From Mangrovicoccus algicola (GTDB taxonomy: Bacteria; Pseudomonadota; Alphaproteobacteria; Rhodobacterales; Rhodobacteraceae): a DNA stretch of 64,000 nt. The translations under genes were made by a program, and so were the position numbers. Below, in pieces: positions 7,684 to 16,735 of the stretch. Position 1 is the stretch's first letter. Each line of letters begins with the position of its first letter. The notes beneath the pieces were generated by a model that made no database searches, was not told the origin of the DNA, and saw only the letters and a program-made list of their open reading frames with translations. Where the stretch lies: positions 23,202-87,201 of the forward strand of contig NZ_JACVXA010000014.1 in assembly GCF_014903745.1 (NCBI RefSeq). Direction: 5' to 3'.

Positions 7684-9245
7684 CGCGCGGCGGCGCGGAT
7701 CTCCAGCGCGGCCTGCAGGGTCAGCCGGCTGCGGCAGCCGGCCCCCCCGGCCGGGCGGGGGAAATCGGACCGGAAATGCGCGCCGCGGCTTTCCCGGCGC
7801 AGCAGCGCGGCGGCGGCGATCAGCGTGGCGGTGGCCGTCATGTTGACCAGAACCGGGCAGGCGCGCGCCGCCGCCTCGATCTCCGCGATCTCGGCCAGGC
7901 ATCGCGACAGCCCGGCCGCGTCGCGGATCACCCCCGCCCCCGCGGTCATCGCCTGCCGCAGCCGCAGCACCAGCGCCGCATCGGGCGGCGGCAGCGGGCG
8001 CAGGGGCGGCAGGACGACCTCGGGGCTGGGCGCCGCGGAAGGCAGGCAGGTCGCCATGTCGGCGGCGGCGCGGCGGGCGAAGACCAGCGCCTCCAGCAAC
8101 CCGTTGGAGGCCAGCCGGTTGGCGCCGTGCAGCCCGGTGCAGGCCGCCTCGCCGCAGACCCACAGACCGGGCAGGCTGCTGCGGCCGCGCGCGTCGCTCT
8201 GCACCCCGCCGATATGGTAATGCGCCGCCGCCGCCACCGGCATGGGCTGCCGCGCCGGGTCGATCCCCGCCGCGAGGCAGGCGCGCGAGACCTCGGGGAA
8301 TTCCTGCAGGATGGCCGCGCCGGGCGCCTGCGTCGCATCCAGCACGGGGCGCCGCCCCGCCCGGGCCGCGGCAAAGACCGCGCGGGCGACCACGTCGCGC
8401 GGCGCCAGGTCGGCATCCGGATGCAGCCCCGCCATGATCGGCGCGCCGGAGGCATCGCGCAGCACCGCCCCCGCCCCGCGCAGCGCCTCGGTCGCCAGGG
8501 GCGCCGGATCGCGGCCCAGATCCAGCGCGGTGGGATGGAACTGGACGAATTCGGCATCGGCGATCAGCGCGCCCGCGCGCGCGGCAAGCCCCACCGCCTG
8601 CCCCGCAATGCCCGGCGGATTGGTGGTGACGGCGAACAATCCGCCCGCCCCGCCCCCGGCCAGGAGGATGGCGGGCGCCGTCACGCATACCGGCCGCGAC
8701 GCCGCCGCCCCGTCCGCGCCGATGCGCATCAGCTCCGCCCCCGCGACCCGTCCGTGGCGCAGATGCAGCCCGCAGGCCGCGACGCCTTCCAGCACCTGCA
8801 CCGAGGGCGTGGCGCGGATCGCCGCGATCAGGGCCCGCATGATGCCCGCCCCGGCCCGGTCGCCTCCGATGCGCACGACCCGCGGCCGCGAATGCGCCGC
8901 CTCGCGCGACAGCACGTAGCCGCCGGCCGGATCGCGGTCGAAGGGCGCCCCCAGAAGGGTCAGGTCGCGGATGCGCTGCGGAGCTTCGCCCGCCACCGCC
9001 GCGGCCACCGCCGCATCGACCAGCCCGGCCCCCGCGCCGACCGTGTCCCGCGCATGGTCCGCGGCGCTGTCGGAGGGCCCCATGGCGGCGGCGATCCCGC
9101 CCTGGGCCCAGGCGGAACTGGCCCCCTCTCCCAGGACCTGCGGCGAGACCACCAGCACGGGCCGCGGCGCGAGGGCCAGCGCGGCGGACAGCCCGCCGAT
9201 GCCGGCACCCAGAATGACCACCCGCCCGGTGGCAAGCCTGCGCAT
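7647..9245 (-). CDS. nadB: L-aspartate oxidase NadB
   Basis: A 532-residue flavoprotein that oxidises L-aspartate to iminoaspartate, the first step of de novo NAD synthesis. It has the FAD fold VVILGAGIGGLSAAL at the N-terminus, the substrate-loop region (SSAWAQGGIAAA) and the conserved HPTALD and GLHGANRLASN motifs of the succinate dehydrogenase/NadB flavoprotein family. ATG 9245 is chosen; an in-frame TTG ten codons upstream would overlap nadA. It lies directly downstream of nadA on the same strand. nadC, often the third gene, is not present here. The C-terminus overlaps the convergent TSUP gene. Confidence 0.95.
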   Translation of the reverse strand: MRRLATGRVVILGAGIGGLSAALALAPRPVLVVSPQVLGEGASSAWAQGGIAAAMGPSDSAADHARDTVGAGAGLVDAAVAAAVAGEAPQRIRDLTLLGAPFDRDPAGGYVLSREAAHSRPRVVRIGGDRAGAGIMRALIAAIRATPSVQVLEGVAACGLHLRHGRVAGAELMRIGADGAAASRPVCVTAPAILLAGGGAGGLFAVTTNPPGIAGQAVGLAARAGALIADAEFVQFHPTALDLGRDPAPLATEALRGAGAVLRDASGAPIMAGLHPDADLAPRDVVARAVFAAARAGRRPVLDATQAPGAAILQEFPEVSRACLAAGIDPARQPMPVAAAAHYHIGGVQSDARGRSSLPGLWVCGEAACTGLHGANRLASNGLLEALVFARRAAADMATCLPSAAPSPEVVLPPLRPLPPPDAALVLRLRQAMTAGAGVIRDAAGLSRCLAEIAEIEAAARACPVLVNMTATATLIAAAALLRRESRGAHFRSDFPRPAGGAGCRSRLTLQAALEIRAAARHSSAMVAVTQR

Positions 9246-9252
9246 CGCCGGC

Positions 9253-10305
9253 TCAGGCGGCCGCGCGACGGCCAAGATCGATCATCCGCTGGACCGCGAC
9301 ACGGGCCCCGGCGGCGATACCGGGGTCGACTTCGACCACGCCCTGCATCGCGTGCAGCGACCACAGCACCTTTTCCAGCGTGATCTTCTTCATGTGCGGA
9401 CACATGTTGCAGGGGCCGACGAACTCCACCCCGGGATGCGCATCCGAGATGTTGGAGGCCATCGAGCATTCGGTGACCAGCATCGCCTTCTGCGGCGTTT
9501 CGCGCGCCACGTAATCGATGATCCCGGCGGTGGAGCCCGAGAAATCCGCCTCGGCCACGACATCGGGCGGGCATTCGGGATGGGCGATGATCCGCGTGCC
9601 CGGGTTCCAGTCGCGGAACGCGCGCAGGTCCTGCGCGGTGTACTGCTCATGCACCATGCAGGATCCGTCCCACCAGACGACGCGTTTCCGCGGCACCTGC
9701 CGGGCGACATTCTGCGCCAAGTACTTGTCGGGGGTCATGATGACCGTGTCGCTGTCCAGCCCGGCGACGATCTGCGCCGCATTCGAGGAGGTGCAGCAGA
9801 TGTCGGAGGCGGCCTTCACCGCGGCGCTGGTATTCACATAAGTGACGACCGGCGCGCCCGGATAGAGCCGCCGCATCTCGGCGATACCCTCGGGGGTGAT
9901 GCTTTCGGCCAGCGAACAGCCTGCCTCCGGGTCGGGGATCAGCACGGTCTTGTCCGGGCTGAGGATCTTCGAGGTCTCGGCCATGAAATGCACGCCGCAT
10001 TGCACGATCACCGAGGCTTCGGTCCGGGCCGCCTCGACCGCCAGCTGCAGGCTGTCGCCGACGACATCGGCGATGCCGTGATAGATCTGCGGCGTCATGT
10101 AGTTATGGGCCAGGATGACGGCGCCGCGTTCCGCCTTCAGGCGGTTGATCGCGGCGACATAGGGGGCGTGCATCGCCCAGTCGAAAGGCGTGACCACCCG
10201 GGCCATGCGGGCATGGATATCGGCCATGGCCTCGGCCTTGTCCAGCGACGGCGCCAGGTCGTAATGCCGGGCCAGTTCCTCGCGGTCGACGGTCATCTGC
10301 TGCAT
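9253..10305 (-). CDS. nadA: Quinolinate synthase NadA
   Basis: A 350-residue quinolinate synthase that condenses iminoaspartate with dihydroxyacetone phosphate. The three cysteines that hold its single [4Fe-4S] cluster are visible in VQCGVHFMAETSK, ICCTSSNA and PCNMCPHMKK. ATG 10305 is selected because GGGAGGAAGGA lies just upstream and the family start region (LARHYDLAPSLDK) follows at once; a longer in-frame extension has arginine-rich non-family sequence. It forms a two-gene operon with nadB, seven bases apart. The upstream 175 bp is AT-rich and holds a dyad. Confidence 0.96.
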   Translation of the reverse strand: MQQMTVDREELARHYDLAPSLDKAEAMADIHARMARVVTPFDWAMHAPYVAAINRLKAERGAVILAHNYMTPQIYHGIADVVGDSLQLAVEAARTEASVIVQCGVHFMAETSKILSPDKTVLIPDPEAGCSLAESITPEGIAEMRRLYPGAPVVTYVNTSAAVKAASDICCTSSNAAQIVAGLDSDTVIMTPDKYLAQNVARQVPRKRVVWWDGSCMVHEQYTAQDLRAFRDWNPGTRIIAHPECPPDVVAEADFSGSTAGIIDYVARETPQKAMLVTECSMASNISDAHPGVEFVGPCNMCPHMKKITLEKVLWSLHAMQGVVEVDPGIAAGARVAVQRMIDLGRRAAA

Positions 10306-10480
10306 GGCGGTCCTTCCTCCCGTGCCCCGGCGGCGGCAGCCGCGGATGCGGCGCCTCCTATACGCGCAGGACGGAAGGGAACAAGCACCGGGACCCCGGA
10401 AAAATGCGTTCCGCGACATTTTCTTGCGAAAATCCTGCCTATTTTGTTGGTATAGATACGTATAAGATGCGTTTTGATGG
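10306..10480 (-). promoter_or_regulatory. Promoter region of nadAB with a small dyad
   Basis: This gap lies between the start of nadA (minus strand) and the end of the LysR gene. The part from about 10400 to 10475 is clearly AT-richer than its surroundings, with TATAGATACGTATAAG near 10453. A perfect dyad ATTTTC-TTGC-GAAAAT occupies 10418-10433. It could be an operator for NAD-responsive control or part of the end of the LysR transcript. No known NadR, NrtR or NadQ site was recognised with confidence. Confidence 0.4.
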
Positions 10481-11374
10481 TTATCCTGCGGCGGAAAGAT
10501 CCGCGATCAGCGCAGCCGCCGCACGGGTGCGGTAGCGGCCCGGATGGGTCAGCAGGGCGAAGGCCCGTTCGGGACGGCGCGCCCAGGTGACCTCGCGCAG
10601 CGTCACGCCGCCCCCGGCCCCGCCATCCAGCCCGGTCGCCCGGCGCGACAGCATCGCCAGGCAATCCCCGGCGGCGACCGCCGACAGGATCGCCTCGTTC
10701 GAGGGCAGTTCCAGCGCCACGCCCAGATCGCCGACCGACAGTCCCAGTTCGTCGAGGTGATGCTCGAATTCCGAGCGCGTGCCCGACCCGGGTTCGCGCA
10801 GCAGCCAGGGAAAGGACAGATAGCTGCTGGCGGCGATCGCGCGTCCGGCCAGCGGATGGCCCGCCGCCATGACAAGGACCAGCTCGTCGCGCGCCACCAC
10901 CTGCCGGGTCAGGCTCTGCTGCGCGACCTCGCCCTCGACCAGTCCCAGATCGGCATGGCCGGCCATCACCGCCTCGGCGACCTGCGCGGTATTTCCGGTT
11001 TCCAGGCTCAGCTCCACCAGCGGATGCGCGGCGTGATAGGCCACCAGGCGCGGCGGCAGCCAGTAGCTGGCGACCGTCTGGCTGGCATGGATCCGCAGCC
11101 GTCCCAGCGTCTTGCGCGACAGGTCGTTCAGCATCTGCTCGGCCGATTCCGCCTGGGCCAGCACCGCCTCCGCCGCGGAGACGAAGCGGGCGCCCGCCTC
11201 GGTCAGGCGGATCCCGCGGCCGATCCGGTCGAACAGGCGGAGGCCGTGCTGGGCCTCCAGCGCGGCAATGGCGGAGGAGACGGCCGATTGCGTCAGGTGA
11301 AGCTGCCCGGCGGCGCGGGTGACATGCGCCTCGCGGGCGACGGCCAGGAAGATGCGCAACTGGTCGAGCGTCAT
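10481..11374 (-). CDS. LysR family transcriptional regulator (YeiE-like by position)
   Basis: A 297-residue LysR-type regulator. The N-terminal winged helix-turn-helix shows LRIFLAVAREAHVTRAAGQL then SAVSSAIAALEAQHG, and the rest is a two-lobed effector domain. It is divergent from a YeiH-family gene across 80 bp. That arrangement matches the yeiE-yeiH pair of enterobacteria, where YeiE controls YeiH and responds to sulfite. I infer the same relationship here from gene order and family, not from any effector residue. Confidence 0.85.
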   Translation of the reverse strand: MTLDQLRIFLAVAREAHVTRAAGQLHLTQSAVSSAIAALEAQHGLRLFDRIGRGIRLTEAGARFVSAAEAVLAQAESAEQMLNDLSRKTLGRLRIHASQTVASYWLPPRLVAYHAAHPLVELSLETGNTAQVAEAVMAGHADLGLVEGEVAQQSLTRQVVARDELVLVMAAGHPLAGRAIAASSYLSFPWLLREPGSGTRSEFEHHLDELGLSVGDLGVALELPSNEAILSAVAAGDCLAMLSRRATGLDGGAGGGVTLREVTWARRPERAFALLTHPGRYRTRAAAALIADLSAAG

Positions 11375-11454
11375 GCCAATTCATAACCAGAATCGAACGA
11401 AACAACAAAGATAATCCGTTATACGGAACGGTTCCGGCAACCTATCTGTGCGCC
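11375..11454. promoter_or_regulatory. Divergent LysR/YeiH promoter with palindrome
   Basis: An 80-bp divergent intergenic region, AT-rich around 11380-11425. It holds a perfect 13-bp dyad CGGAAC-G-GTTCCG at 11424-11436, overlapping a second dyad CCGT-TAT-ACGG at 11417-11427. LysR regulators bind dyads of this sort between divergent genes, so this is the likely operator controlling both genes. Confidence 0.5.
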
Positions 11455-12504
11455 ATGTTCCGAAAAGGCGACGCCCGCATGTCCGATCTCCCTCTTCCCC
11501 GTGCCGATACCCGCCCCCTGCCCCGCCCCGCGCTGCGGCCGCTGCTGCCCGGGCTGGGCCTTGCCGCGGCCATTGCGCTGACCGCGATCGCGGTGCAGCG
11601 CCTCAGCGGCATCGCCGCGCTCAGCCCGCTCATGGCGGCGATGGTGATCGGCATGGGGCTGCGCAACTCCACCGGCATCCCCCGGACCATGGCGCCGGGC
11701 ATCGGTTTTGCGCTGAAACGCCTGCTGCGGCTGGCGATCGTGCTGCTGGGGTTCCAGCTGACCCTGGCACAGATCGGCGAGATCGGGCTCAGGGGCGCGG
11801 CAGTGGTGGTGCTGAGCCTGGGCGCGACGCTGGTCTTCACCAAGGCGATGGGCCGCGTGCTGGGCGTCGAGCCGCGCCTGGCCGAGCTGATCGCGGCGGG
11901 CAGCTCGATCTGCGGCGCCTCGGCGGTGATCGCCTGCAATACCGTCACCCGCGGCCGCGACGAGGATGTCGCCTATGCGATCGCCTGCGTGACGGTCTTC
12001 GGGTCGCTGTCGATGATGCTCTTCCCGCTGCTGGCCGGGCCGCTGGGCCTGTCGCCGCAGGATTACGGGCTGTGGGCCGGCGCCACGATCCACGAAGTGG
12101 CGCAGGTGGTGGGGGCGGCCTTCTCCGGCGGCGAGGCGGCGGGCCATGCGGGCACCATTGCCAAGCTGTCGCGGGTGATCCTGCTGGCCCCGGTGATCCT
12201 GTCGCTGGGCATGATGGCGCGGCGCCGCGCCGGGGCGGAGCCGGGCGCGACAGTGCCGGTCCCGTGGTTCGTCCTGGGCTTCGCCGCGGTGGTGGCGGCA
12301 AATTCGCTGATCCCCCTTCCCGCCGGGCTGCAGGCCCCGGTCGCGTCGCTGACCACCTTCCTTCTGGCGATGGCGCTGGCGGCGATGGGGCTGGAAACCG
12401 ACATAGCCAAGCTGCGCCGCGAGGGGCTGCGCCCGCTGCTGCTGGGGGCGCTGGCCTGGATCTTCATCTCCCTCGCCGGTCTGGGGCTTGTGCTGCTCCT
12501 GTGA
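11455..12504 (+). CDS. yeiH-like: YeiH family putative sulfate/sulfite exporter
   Basis: A 349-residue membrane protein with about ten hydrophobic segments, matching the YeiH/YadS-type family (PF03601, conserved hypothetical 698). Typical segments are MVIGMGLRN, ELIAAGSSICGASAVIA (about residue 150) and TIHEVAQVVGAAF (about residue 215). The family is annotated as putative sulfate exporter and is tied to sulfite tolerance through YeiE. Two starts are possible: ATG 11455, or ATG 11479 eight codons later, which has AAAGGCGA upstream. It is divergent from the LysR gene that probably controls it. Confidence 0.82.
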   Translation: MFRKGDARMSDLPLPRADTRPLPRPALRPLLPGLGLAAAIALTAIAVQRLSGIAALSPLMAAMVIGMGLRNSTGIPRTMAPGIGFALKRLLRLAIVLLGFQLTLAQIGEIGLRGAAVVVLSLGATLVFTKAMGRVLGVEPRLAELIAAGSSICGASAVIACNTVTRGRDEDVAYAIACVTVFGSLSMMLFPLLAGPLGLSPQDYGLWAGATIHEVAQVVGAAFSGGEAAGHAGTIAKLSRVILLAPVILSLGMMARRRAGAEPGATVPVPWFVLGFAAVVAANSLIPLPAGLQAPVASLTTFLLAMALAAMGLETDIAKLRREGLRPLLLGALAWIFISLAGLGLVLLL

Positions 12505-12512
12505 GGACCGTC

Positions 12513-13190
12513 TCAGCCCCTGCCCCGCGGCAGGGCCATCACCTCGGCCATCGACAGCACATGGCAATAGATCATGTTGATGACGCGAAGCTCGTGTTCA
12601 TGCAGTTCCGTCGTGGCAGCCGCGCAGCAATCCTCGACCACCAGCACCTCGAAGCTTTCATCGGCCAGGCTGCGCACGGTCGAGGAGACGCATTGGTCGG
12701 TGAAGATGCCGGCGCAGATCACCCGCCCGATGCCCATGTTGGACAGGACCATCCGCAGGTTGGTGCCGGTCAGCGCCGAATCCGTGGTCTTGGTCACGAC
12801 GATCTCGTCCGCCATCGGGCCCACGGCATCCGCGATCCGGCTGTCCGCGCGGTCCTTCGGCAGCAGCAGATAGTTGAAGCCGGGCTTCTTCTGGGACAGC
12901 GACCGGTCCCGCCCGTCCTTCTTCAGGCAGGCGATGCGGGCATGGATCACCTCGATCCCCTGCGCCCGCGCCCAGTCCTGAAGCCCGCGGGTGTTCGGAA
13001 GCACGGTGTCCCGCATCCGGTCATGGAAAGGCGCCCAGCGGGCGGCCTCGGCCGGATCATCCGGCACCTCCAGGTAGGTGTTCTGCAGGTCGATGCACAG
13101 AAGCGCGGTCTTGCCGGGATCCAGCGCGATATCCGCGGGCTCCTCGGCGGTCTCGTAGTAGAAGCTGCGCCAATCCGTCTTCCAGCCCAT
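12513..13190 (-). CDS. Isochorismatase-like cysteine hydrolase
   Basis: A 225-residue cysteine hydrolase with the family's Asp-Lys-Cys triad: Asp34 in LLCIDLQNTYL, Lys134 in VVTKTTDSAL and Cys167 in GIFTDQCVSSTVR. Relatives include nicotinamidase, N-carbamoylsarcosine amidase, ureidoacrylate hydrolase and biuret hydrolase, so amide or carbamoyl hydrolysis is likely. It is the last gene of a minus-strand unit that starts with a polyamine-type importer. Its ATG overlaps the SDR stop by one base (TGATG). It probably acts on an amide intermediate of the imported compound; which one cannot be read. Confidence 0.85.
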   Translation of the reverse strand: MGWKTDWRSFYYETAEEPADIALDPGKTALLCIDLQNTYLEVPDDPAEAARWAPFHDRMRDTVLPNTRGLQDWARAQGIEVIHARIACLKKDGRDRSLSQKKPGFNYLLLPKDRADSRIADAVGPMADEIVVTKTTDSALTGTNLRMVLSNMGIGRVICAGIFTDQCVSSTVRSLADESFEVLVVEDCCAAATTELHEHELRVINMIYCHVLSMAEVMALPRGRG

Positions 13191-13969
13191 CAGATTTCCT
13201 CGATCGCCTCCAGGCTCTCGGGCAGGATCTGGCCGCCATCGACGACGATCTGCTGGCCGGTGACATAGGCCGCCTCGTCGGAGGCGAAGAACAGCGCCGC
13301 ATTGCCGATATCCTCGACCGCGCCCAGCCGCTTCAGCGGGATCGAGGCGGCCATGGTCTTCAGGTAGTCCTCCCCCAGATCCTGTAGCCCCTCGGTATAG
13401 ATGTTGCCGGGCATCACCGCGTTGATCGTGGTGTTGTAGCGGGAAAGCTCCATCGCGGCGGTCTTCAGGAAACCGAGCTGTCCGGCCTTGGACGCGCCGT
13501 AATGCGCCCAGCCGGGGAAACCGGTGACCGGGCCGGTGATCGACGAGGTGACGATGACCCGTCCCTTCCCGGCCTTCTCGAAGACCGGGATGCAGGCCTT
13601 CACGCAGAGGAATGTGGATTTCAGATTGGTCGCCATGACGCCGTCCCAGTCCTCGGGCGACATGTCGAGCATCTTCACCTGCGGAAAGATCCCGGCATTG
13701 GCGCAGAGGATGTCGACCCCGCCGAAAAGCTCGACGGTGCGCTCGACCATGGCCTGGACGCTTTCCCAGTCGGCGACATCGCAGGGCAGCCATTCGGCCG
13801 TGCCCCCCGCGTCGCGGATCTCGGCGGCGGCCAGTTCGGCGGCCTCGGCGCCGCGGGCGGCGATCATCACCTTGGCGCCCTGCGCGGCAAAGACCTTGGC
13901 GATGCCCTTGCCGATGCCTTTCGATCCGCCGGTCACGATGACCGATTTGCCTGCGATGGAAGTCAGCAT
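13190..13969 (-). CDS. Short-chain dehydrogenase/reductase (SDR)
   Basis: A 259-residue classical SDR with nucleotide motif TGGSKGIGKG (residues 13-22), CANAG (89-93), catalytic Ser142/Ser143, Tyr157 in HYGASK and Lys161. It oxidises or reduces an alcohol/carbonyl with NAD(P)H in the cytoplasm. The ATG has AGGGA nine bases upstream. It sits between the PotC-like permease gene (20-bp gap) and the isochorismatase-like gene, so it most likely works on the compound brought in by that importer, for example an amino alcohol. Substrate unknown. Confidence 0.88.
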   Translation of the reverse strand: MLTSIAGKSVIVTGGSKGIGKGIAKVFAAQGAKVMIAARGAEAAELAAAEIRDAGGTAEWLPCDVADWESVQAMVERTVELFGGVDILCANAGIFPQVKMLDMSPEDWDGVMATNLKSTFLCVKACIPVFEKAGKGRVIVTSSITGPVTGFPGWAHYGASKAGQLGFLKTAAMELSRYNTTINAVMPGNIYTEGLQDLGEDYLKTMAASIPLKRLGAVEDIGNAALFFASDEAAYVTGQQIVVDGGQILPESLEAIEEI

Positions 13970-13988
13970 TGCGGTATTCCCTGTCGTG

Positions 13989-14789
13989 TCATGTCGTTGG
14001 CCTCAGGCGCCTCAGTGCCCAGGCGAGGATCAGTCCCGCCGCCACCATTCCGGCAGAGCCCGCAACGGTCAGCATCCCCACGGTCGGCACCAGCGGCGAA
14101 TAGCCCGAGATCATCTTGGCGAAGAGCCATTCGGGCAGAGTGCTGTCCGCCCCGGTGGTGAAAAGCGACAGCGGGAAATTGCCCCAGCTGAGCAGGAAGG
14201 CGAAGAGTCCGGCCGAAACCACGCCCGGCATCAGCAGCGGAATGGTCACCTCGCGCAGCACCTGCCACTGGGTCGCGCCCATGTCGCGCGCGGCCTCCTC
14301 CAGCGCGGGATCGAAGCCGAAGGCCCGGATGGACACGATCAGCGTGGCGATCGGCGCGATCCACACCAGATGCGCGACGATCGCGGTCTTCCAGCTGGGC
14401 ACGATCCCCAGCGCGTTGAACCACATCAGCAGCGCCAGCCCCAGAACGGTCTGCGGAAAGAAGATCGGCAGCAGGATCAGCTTCTGGAACGGCTTGCGGA
14501 AGCGCCAGGAGTAGCGCGCGAAGGCCAGGGCACCGAGGAAGCCGATGACCATGGAGGAGACCGTGACGATCCCCGCCACCTTGAGCGAGATCCACAGCAG
14601 CCCCTGCACCGTGTCCGAGGCCAGCGCCTCGCCGTACCATTCGGTGTTGTAGCGGCGGATCGGGAAGCTCAGGTAGCGCGCCTTCGACACCGAGGCGAGC
14701 CCGACCGAGACCAGCGGCAGGTAGAGGAAGGCGAGGACGGCGATGCCATAGGCGACGAGCAGGGCGGAGGCGAGGCGGGAGGTCTTCAT
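13989..14789 (-). CDS. PotC-like ABC transporter permease
   Basis: A 266-residue inner-membrane permease of the spermidine/putrescine branch (PotC/PotI), with six predicted helices and the EAA loop seen as LEEAARDMGATQWQVLREVTIPLLMPG around residues 165-195. It pairs with the PotB-like permease; the two genes overlap by ATGA at 14786-14789. Substrates of this branch include polyamines, 2-aminoethylphosphonate and other small amines. The divergent kinase/lyase genes make an amine or amino alcohol plausible. Confidence 0.88.
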   Translation of the reverse strand: MKTSRLASALLVAYGIAVLAFLYLPLVSVGLASVSKARYLSFPIRRYNTEWYGEALASDTVQGLLWISLKVAGIVTVSSMVIGFLGALAFARYSWRFRKPFQKLILLPIFFPQTVLGLALLMWFNALGIVPSWKTAIVAHLVWIAPIATLIVSIRAFGFDPALEEAARDMGATQWQVLREVTIPLLMPGVVSAGLFAFLLSWGNFPLSLFTTGADSTLPEWLFAKMISGYSPLVPTVGMLTVAGSAGMVAAGLILAWALRRLRPTT

Positions 14790-15640
14790 GATTTCCGCCC
14801 CATCATCGCATCCAGATCGGCCTTCGATATCGCCCAGATGGCCAGCGTGCCGATGATCGCGATCAGCACCATGGCCAGCGCCGATCCCAGCGGCCAGTTC
14901 TGCCCGTAGGTGAAGGCGGTCTGCACCTCGTCGGCGATGGTGATGACCGCGCGCCCGCCCAGAAGCTTGGACTCCGCCATGGCACCGGCGGCCAGCACGA
15001 AGCTCAGCAGGGAGCCGACCATGATGCCGGGCATGGCCAGCGGCAGCTCGATCTCGCGCAGGATCTGCCAGCGGGTGGCGCCCAGATCGAAGGCCGCCTG
15101 CCGCGCGTCGTCGGGCACCATGGAAATGCCCTGCGCCAGCGGAAACAGCATGAAGGGCAGGTAGACATAGACCAGCCCGAAGACGATCACCGGCACGTTG
15201 TAGAGGGGCGCGTCGAAGCCGATGCCGGTCCAGTGACGGACATACCCCTCGATCAGCCCGCCCTTCATCAGCGTCAGAACCCAGCCGAAGAGTCGGATGT
15301 TCTCGCTGACGAACAGCGTCATGACGACCCCGATGGTCAGGACCAGGGTGAAGCGGCGGAAGACCTTCGCCATCGCGTAGGCCAGCGGCCAGCAGACCGC
15401 CAGCAGGATCAGCGTCGCCAGCGCCGCGAGGACCAGAGACCAGGCGACGGATTTCCAGTAGCCCTGCGCCAGAACCGTCCGGTAGGCGGAGAAATCCGGC
15501 ATATGCGCCAGGTCGAACACCTTTTCGGGCATCATCGAGAAGCCCGCGACCAGAAGGATCGGGGCCAGGAAGGTGAGGCCGAGAAAGACCGAGAGGGGCA
15601 GCGCGTAGAGCGCGCCGAGCTGCCGCTCACGCCGCCGCAT
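14786..15640 (-). CDS. PotB-like ABC transporter permease
   Basis: A 284-residue permease with six helices and the EAA loop DARQAAFDLGATRWQILREI (around residue 185), typical of PotB/PotH proteins. It is the first permease of the importer, and its start overlaps the end of the ATPase gene by 14 bp. It forms a heterodimeric pore with the PotC-like subunit in the inner membrane. Confidence 0.88.
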   Translation of the reverse strand: MRRRERQLGALYALPLSVFLGLTFLAPILLVAGFSMMPEKVFDLAHMPDFSAYRTVLAQGYWKSVAWSLVLAALATLILLAVCWPLAYAMAKVFRRFTLVLTIGVVMTLFVSENIRLFGWVLTLMKGGLIEGYVRHWTGIGFDAPLYNVPVIVFGLVYVYLPFMLFPLAQGISMVPDDARQAAFDLGATRWQILREIELPLAMPGIMVGSLLSFVLAAGAMAESKLLGGRAVITIADEVQTAFTYGQNWPLGSALAMVLIAIIGTLAIWAISKADLDAMMGRKS

Positions 15641-16688
15641 CGCGCGCCTCCGCGATCAGGTGCAGCGCGGCTAGGTCGCAGCCCAGCGTGACCGGCGCGC
15701 CGATGCCCCCGGCCACCGCATCCTCGCGCAGGACCTCGACGGTCAGCTCGCCCGCCGGGCTGTCGATGCGGTACTGCATCCGCGACCCCAGAAGGTAGGC
15801 CGCGGCGACCGTGCCGGTCAGGGTCAGGTCGGCCGCCTGCGGGTTCAGCCGCAGGCTTTCGGGGCGCAGGACCAGCGTGCCGCCCTGCCCCGCCAGCGCC
15901 GCCTGCGCCGCGGACGACAGCGCCGCGCCGGCGACCATGCCCGCGCGAAGCGGAAGGAAATTCACCTCGCCCATGAACTCCGCCACGAAGGGCGAGACCG
16001 GGCGGGCATAGATTTCCTCGGCCGGGGCGATCTGCTCGAACCGGCCCGCGCGCATGATGGCGATGCGGTCGGACATGACCATCGCCTCTTCGAGGCTGTG
16101 GGTGATGTAGATGAAGGTCTTGCCGGTGCGGCGGTGCAGGTCCTTCAGCTCCTTCTCCAGCGTCTTGCGAAGCCGGTAGTCCAGCGCCGAGAGCGGTTCG
16201 TCGAAGAACAGGATCTCGGGATCGAAGGCCAGCGCGCGGGCCAGGGCCACGCGCTGCTTCTCGCCGCCGGAGCATTGCTGGATGCGCTTGGCGTAGTAGT
16301 CGCGCGGCAGGCGCAGCAGGTCCAAGAGCTCCAGCGCCCGATCCTTGCGCGCCTTCGCCGCGACGCCGCGCAGCTTCAGCGGGAATTCGATATTCTGCCC
16401 GACCGTGCGATGCGGGAAGAGCGCGAGCGACTGGAACACCATGCAGGTCGGCCGCCTGTTGGCCGGGATCACGTCGATGCGCTGGTCGCGCAGCCAGATC
16501 GCGCCATCCGTGGGGTCGTCCATGCCGACCAGCAGCCGGATCAGCGTCGTCTTGCCGGAGCCGGACGGGCCGACAATCGCCAGGAACTCGCCCTCGGCGA
16601 CATCGAGGTCGATGCCGTGCAGCGCGGTGAAATCGTCGAAGGTCTTGGTCAGCGCATTGATGCGCAGGATCGGGGATGCGTCGGACAT
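15627..16688 (-). CDS. PotA-like ABC transporter ATP-binding protein
   Basis: A 353-residue ABC ATPase with Walker A GPSGSGKTT, signature CSGGEKQRVALARAL, Walker B ILFFDEPLSALD and switch His in YITHSLEEAM. The C-terminal ~110 residues form the TOBE-type regulatory domain usual in PotA proteins. ATG 16688 (MSDASPILRINAL) is chosen because the upstream in-frame extension looks non-coding. It follows the binding-protein gene, with a GC-rich hairpin in the 47-bp gap, which would lower its expression relative to the binding protein. Confidence 0.9.
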   Translation of the reverse strand: MSDASPILRINALTKTFDDFTALHGIDLDVAEGEFLAIVGPSGSGKTTLIRLLVGMDDPTDGAIWLRDQRIDVIPANRRPTCMVFQSLALFPHRTVGQNIEFPLKLRGVAAKARKDRALELLDLLRLPRDYYAKRIQQCSGGEKQRVALARALAFDPEILFFDEPLSALDYRLRKTLEKELKDLHRRTGKTFIYITHSLEEAMVMSDRIAIMRAGRFEQIAPAEEIYARPVSPFVAEFMGEVNFLPLRAGMVAGAALSSAAQAALAGQGGTLVLRPESLRLNPQAADLTLTGTVAAAYLLGSRMQYRIDSPAGELTVEVLREDAVAGGIGAPVTLGCDLAALHLIAEARDAAA

Positions 16689-16705
16689 GGCGGCACTTTG
16701 CAAGG

Positions 16706-16727
16706 GGGCCGCCCGCCAAGGCGGCCC
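16706..16727 (-). terminator. Intercistronic hairpin after binding-protein gene
   Basis: A perfect 8-bp inverted repeat GGGCCGCC / GGCGGCCC with a 6-base loop sits between the binding-protein gene and the PotA-like gene. There is no T-tract, so it more likely stabilises or partly terminates the transcript than ends it. Such hairpins commonly raise binding-protein output over the membrane subunits. Confidence 0.55.
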
Positions 16728-16735
16728 GGAACAGG

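Noticed and set aside
5191..8688. A very long open frame (over 1100 codons) on the minus strand across the LIV operon
   Set aside because: It is antisense to several firmly identified genes, is full of Arg/Gly/Ala low-complexity sequence and matches no family. It is a by-product of high GC, where stop codons are rare in shadow frames. Many similar frames across the window were left out for the same reason.
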